Program-made: the position numbers and the translations under genes
DNA from: Elysia crispata
Taxonomy: Eukaryota; Mollusca; Gastropoda; Plakobranchidae
Assembly: GCA_033675545.1 (NCBI GenBank)
Contig: JAWDGP010007419.1
Coordinates: 137,501 to 201,500 of the forward strand
Direction: 5' to 3'
DNA length: 64,000 bases
Shown here: positions 59,923 through 64,000 of the stretch, piece after piece
How positions within the stretch are numbered: position 1 is the first letter of the stretch
Layout of the letters: every line of letters begins with the position of its first letter
The notes under the pieces: model-generated
Database searches by the model: none
Seen by the model: the letters and a program-made list of their open reading frames with translations, nothing else
Told to the model about the DNA's origin: nothing

Positions 59923-60552
59923 CACTCACTGCCGGAGGTTTCTTATCCAGCCTGACCAGGAATGCCAGCTTTTTTGCACCTTTTTCAAAAAAATCACTGT
60001 ATCTTTATTTTTTTTACCAAGAGTATTGAAACTTTCAGTCTTTACAGAATAGAAAAAAATATTCAAATTGCTCAATTGCTTTTTTTGTGGTTTTTTGAAA
60101 AAGGTGTAAATCTGAGAGCAAAAAAAAATTATGATGCTGACAATTTGTATTGTTTTTGCTGTGTGGATGCTTTTTTTCCCGTGATTTTTAGGCTGCAATC
60201 AACATAAACTCTGTTAGTGTTTGGGTCTGGGCTGGGCTGGGGGTGGGGGGAGTTGTTGAGGAGACATTTCGATAGGACATTGAGCTGAAACTGAAACTAG
60301 ATCTAGATCTGGCATATTTCGGGTATTGTCAGAAAAACTGCTGTAACTTTTTTATTTACCAAGGGAAGTAACTCAAATAAGAAGGAATATGAAGAGGAAA
60401 AGTGACTGCTAACTGCTGTAGAATGCCAGACCCGAATGTGCGTTGGTTCTAAGTAGGAAAATATAGGGAAGTGCAAACCGAACCCCGTCGGTACCGGCAC
60501 TACCTAGTTTGAGCTAGTGACCCGAAAGGGTTCGGTAGCGGCAGCGAGTGAC
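59923..60552. mobile_element. Second piggyBac-like non-autonomous element
   Basis: TTAA lies on both sides (59,919-59,922 and 60,553-60,556). The ends match as inverted repeats in 11 of 14 positions with no gap: CACACTCACTGCCG against the reverse complement of the right end, GTCACTCGCTGCCG. Inner inverted repeats include 59,978-59,993 with 60,095-60,110 (16 bases exact) and 60,477-60,485 with 60,528-60,536 (9 bases exact). No transposase piece is recognised. It differs from the element at 56,957-57,706 in its ends. Confidence 0.7.
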
Positions 60553-60768
60553 TTAAGATTGTATATGTTTCAGACACAGGCAATTCTTGACAGGAGCCCT
60601 ATATATGACTTGCGACTTGAAATAGTCTTTTCTTAAAAGTTTATGATGTGCTAGGTGAAATTTTAGACATCATTTGTTACAAATTATTGATAGATGATGA
60701 CCAGAGCTAACTGATCTGAAGCAGCAAGTTCCTACAAAACATCTAACAAACCCCAAAAACATACTCTA

Positions 60769-60802
60769 CATTCCATCTGTAGAAGAAAAAAATTGACCTA
60801 CC
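60769..60802 (-). CDS. Candidate upstream PUF60 exon with start codon
   Basis: On the minus strand ATG-CAG stands directly before a good donor (GTAGGT; last exon base 60,802) and would join the recognised exon 1 in phase 0, adding Met-Gln. A plausible acceptor ('ctgctttacag') lies 34 bases upstream, so this may be a small exon whose coding part is only two codons. There is no protein similarity to test it, hence the low confidence. Confidence 0.25.
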
Positions 60803-61374
60803 TGCATAATGAGAAATAAATACAAAAGAATGCCTCTGTAAAGCAGAAAAGGGGAACTCTAGAGAGAAGAATCTCAAAAAGATGTCCCACAATGTGTGAA
60901 CAATATATGGGAAGGTAATTAGAGGGCAACAAAAGGAAAGCTATAAAAATATCAAAACATCAATCTTTTTCAATGCACTAAACATCTAAGTACCATCTAC
61001 TAACCACTGAAAGAATAAGCTTATCCACCTATTGCAATACTCTCTCTCCACCAGAGATAAAAACAACTCATTGCTAAAAATATAAACCAAAAGATAACTG
61101 GAGCTTCCCCATGATTAGTTTTCAAGACAAATATGGAGGATAAGGAGAGTTGTGATCAGTTTGCTTGATGGAATTTCTCATGATGTATAGGCAGTCTGCT
61201 GTGCTATAGCAGTACATGCTAAAATTGTGAAGCAGAACGTTTGTTTTTTTTGTTTCACAAGACCTATCTACAATACTAAGATCTAAGGATTTTTGAAATC
61301 AGTTAATGAGTTATGAACCTAAGCACTGAGTCAAGAAAAAAGAACATTATTTGGCAACTAAAATTAAAATCTTG
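60803..61374. other. Plain intergenic or intronic sequence
   Basis: No gene, repeat or RNA feature seen. Confidence 0.5.
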
Positions 61375-62138
61375 GGTAAATTTGCAGTTATTAGCCCAAC
61401 TCACTCTAAGCTTTAAATTTGTGTTTTGCTTCATGAATTTCATACACTAAACACGGATATGAAGATTTTATTCATTGCGAATAATTACAAGATATTTAAG
61501 CATTTTTGGGTAGCATTATTTCCTTATGTTTGTCCCAATTCTGTATACCAATCCGCACCTTTTTGCATACTATAGTAAAGATTCGAAGGCGTGATTTCAC
61601 TCACTTGAATTGTCCTATTCTAAATTTTGTTTGGGTTGTTCTATTTAATATTCCCTTTAAATTTTGGAATATCAATTATGTAATAGAGTGATTTATAATG
61701 TTATGGCTTCGGGTTTTGACTGTTTATTGGATTATTTTTCTGCCATTTCTAAATTTCACGAGAAGGAAAAAAGCTCCTTTAAGTTTAACTTTCTTGCGCG
61801 AGCACAGAGTTTTGCCTACTTCAGTTAGATGTTCTAATTGTGCTCCATGATTTATTCTTGACCCGGGCAGCTAGCCCAGCACATGTGCAGAATTCTGGAA
61901 CAGGGGGCAATTCTTTCTAATTCCGAAAGTGAAGACACAGATCAAGATGAGCCTCAGTAAGATAGGACTTGTACTGTAGTTTAACGCGATTTTAGAGCAA
62001 CACAATGCTTATAAATTGAAAAGTATTTATTTGTGACTGATAAAACCTTTATACTTGTATTCAGCATATATCAAATTTATCAAGAAACACACAATTTTGA
62101 AGTCTCAAGTAAGTTGGGCCGATATCTACAAATTTACC
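61375..62138. mobile_element. Long-TIR DNA element with perfect 8-bp target duplication
   Basis: The ends are inverted copies of about 120 bases, starting GGTAAATTTGCAG (left) and, as reverse complement, GGTAAATTTGTAG (right). The 8-mer 'aaatcttg' stands immediately outside both ends (61,367-61,374 and 62,139-62,146), an exact target duplication. The interior has no transposase. Compared with the second copy at 63,525 it has about 285 extra bases at roughly 61,565-61,845. Eight-bp duplications occur in hAT, P and Merlin elements; the GG start would suit Merlin better than hAT, but I cannot assign it. Confidence 0.85.
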
Positions 62139-62146
62139 AAATCTTG

Positions 62147-63524
62147 AACAGACTGCTATTTTACACCTAAAGAACTGAATTTTCTTTTGTGTAGAATTAA
62201 GGGTTTCTATCTGCAAACTTTGTGATTAGGATAAAAGAACACATTTTACAATATCTGGCATTACAAGACCAGATTAGAGTAGCTTCCATTTCCAACTCTA
62301 TTTTCTGAGATTGCCTGCAAAATTCATGTATTTTACTCATTTTTTACTCTTTAAGGGATATTGTCCAACTGGCATATCATAGGCAGACTTTCCTTTAAAG
62401 AGTGAGATAGTAGAACTGAAGAGGAAACAAAGTTAACTTGGAAAAGACATGTTGCTATAAATTGATTCATACATATACATCTATATACTCACTTATGTCT
62501 CAACTTATCAACTTTGAACTATTTCCACTACACTAGATTTAATCAAGATTGTAGAAATATCCACCTATAAAAACCATTACACACTGATGATACATGTACT
62601 GAAATCTGCAGGATGCATGATCTGATCATACTTTTTTCTTAGATTCACCCTTATTTTTTATGACTAAACAGTGAATAAGAAATTATTTTGAGACTTTGCC
62701 CACAATTAATGAATGGGATATGACATATAGAATTATAATGAACTCTTGAACCCACTAAATTCAGTAACTTTCAATTTTTTCTCATTTAAATGAGATGAGA
62801 TTTGGTAGCTGCGTTCAATTTGCATCTGGATTTAACCTTAATAGTTAATTTTCATTCTTATCAATTCAATATCATGAAACATTATCATTATGTGAATATC
62901 ACTTTAATTAAGTTGGTCTTTAGTGATAATTGGCTTATGAAAATTATGAAAATGAACCATGCTTCTGTTCAGAGTATAAGAACTATCACTGACTGGCTTG
63001 CCTCAGTGTATCACTCATTCAAGGCCCCTCCTCACGAAATGGTGTTTTGCCTAGTTATAGACAATACAATGTGAAAGAACATAGATTGGCTCCTCAAAAT
63101 GTCTCCAATTGATACTAGTTACAGGTTGAGGCATTAACTTGCAAATGAGTCTAATAAAAGATGTACTTTTTAAAACATTAAATCTTTATTAATTGGAAAT
63201 GTCTCAATTTTATATTTCATTCCATTAGAAAGAGAGCACAAAATATATAGGCCCAATGATGCATCAGATGTTATGGAAATTATATTTAAAACTAGATTAG
63301 ATCTAAATTCTAGATCGAAGCTTGTAAATAATAAGAACGCAAAGTAAATATAGTTAAAAACGAGGCGTATCAAAAGCATAATTTGCTCCTTCTATAAAGA
63401 ATCTATTCCGAATGGTAAATTTGCAGATATCTACTTAAGTCTTGCAGAGATCTATTCCTTGTATTTAAGTGCTTCTTTTGCCCAGATTAATGCTACCCAT
63501 CTTTGATAGAGATCTAGATCTGTG
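62147..63524. other. Plain intergenic or intronic sequence
   Basis: No gene is supported; the 90-codon frame at 62,802-63,074 has no recognisable domain. Several 'tagatcta'-type words lie near 63,296-63,320. Confidence 0.5.
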
Positions 63525-64000
63525 GGTATTATTGCAAATATCAGCCCAACTCACCCTAAGCTTTAAAATTGCATTTTTCTGAGTGAATTTGATATGCTGA
63601 ACATGAATATGAAGGTTTTATTCATCACAAATAAATACGTTTCAAGATATAAGCATTTTTGTGTTGGTCTAAAATCCCATAAACTTCAAGTTTAGATTTC
63701 GCCGGGAAACATTCAATTGTGAAGCCCGGCATGAGGTGGGCCGGTATCTGCAATTTTACCGAAAATAGTGCCCCCGGTTTTGGAATTCTGTGCATGTGGG
63801 TAGAAGCTAGGCCCTAGCAGCCCAGATCAAGAATAAATGGAGCAGGCAAAAGCATGAGCAGATTGGTAATTAGAACTGGGACAAACATCAGAAAATAGTG
63901 CTTATATCTTGAAAATGATTTATTTGCGAGAAATAACACCTTCATATTCTTGTTTAGCGCATCAAATTCATTAAGAACCATGCAAATTAAAGCTTAATGA
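63525..64000. mobile_element. Second copy of the long-TIR element, cut by the window end
   Basis: The left terminal repeat (63,525-63,660) matches 61,375-61,505 directly. The interior is in the opposite orientation to that of the first copy (for example 'ggaattctgtgcatgtg' against 'cacatgtgcagaattctgg'). The right terminal repeat begins at about 63,895 and reaches the window end. An inner TIR-like word also lies at 63,715-63,760. Confidence 0.8.

Noticed and set aside
60477-60536. GC-rich hairpin as a PUF60 promoter element
   Set aside because: It lies inside the TTAA-bordered element at 59,923-60,552 and is explained as part of that insertion.
62802-63074. A 90-codon forward frame near the right end
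   Set aside because: Hydrophobic, AT-driven composition and no domain; not supported as a gene.

Overview
This is animal (metazoan) nuclear DNA. It has long, intron-rich, AT-rich sequence, many microsatellites, and one recognisable protein gene split into at least 12 coding exons with GT-AG introns. The gene is PUF60 (Drosophila half pint). Its C-terminal third resembles invertebrate Half pint more than the human protein. Short repeats such as 'agggaagtaact', frequent 'tctagatct' words, a Penelope-like element and several small TIR elements make a mollusc (perhaps a gastropod) my best guess; this is inference only.

Layout. Positions 1 to about 43,900 contain no gene I can support. This part holds a large, old inverted duplication: block Y at about 3,670-10,490 (+) and 27,915-34,430 (-), and block X at about 14,280-17,190 (+) and 34,500-36,060 (-). 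X and Y touch in the right copy but are separated and in swapped order in the left copy. Later insertions can be read off by comparing the copies: a mariner fossil (13,143-14,260), a hAT-like MITE (14,575-14,765), a T/G-rich tract (29,886-30,195) and many microsatellites. Between the arms lie a Penelope-like retroelement fossil (17,555-18,735) split by a GAA tract, and a cluster of AGT and CTT arrays (20,449-24,694) enclosing a palindromic small element.

From about 43,900 to the end the sequence is calmer. PUF60 runs on the minus strand from its stop at 47,163 to the first recognised coding exon at 59,545-59,617; the 5' end is unresolved, with a weak candidate at 60,802. The protein has two RRMs, a low-complexity Ala/Pro linker and a C-terminal UHM with an Arg-Phe-Phe motif. 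The gene and its upstream flank carry two piggyBac-like non-autonomous elements bordered by TTAA (56,957-57,706 and 59,923-60,552), an intronic tandem duplication (54,395-55,147), and upstream a long-TIR element with a perfect 8-bp target duplication (61,375-62,138). A second copy of the latter is cut by the window end.

The most interesting results are the rearranged X/Y duplication, the mobile elements whose boundaries are exposed by target duplications or by the paralogous empty site, and the three in-frame acceptors of PUF60 exon 3. I did not find a convincing new multi-gene system.
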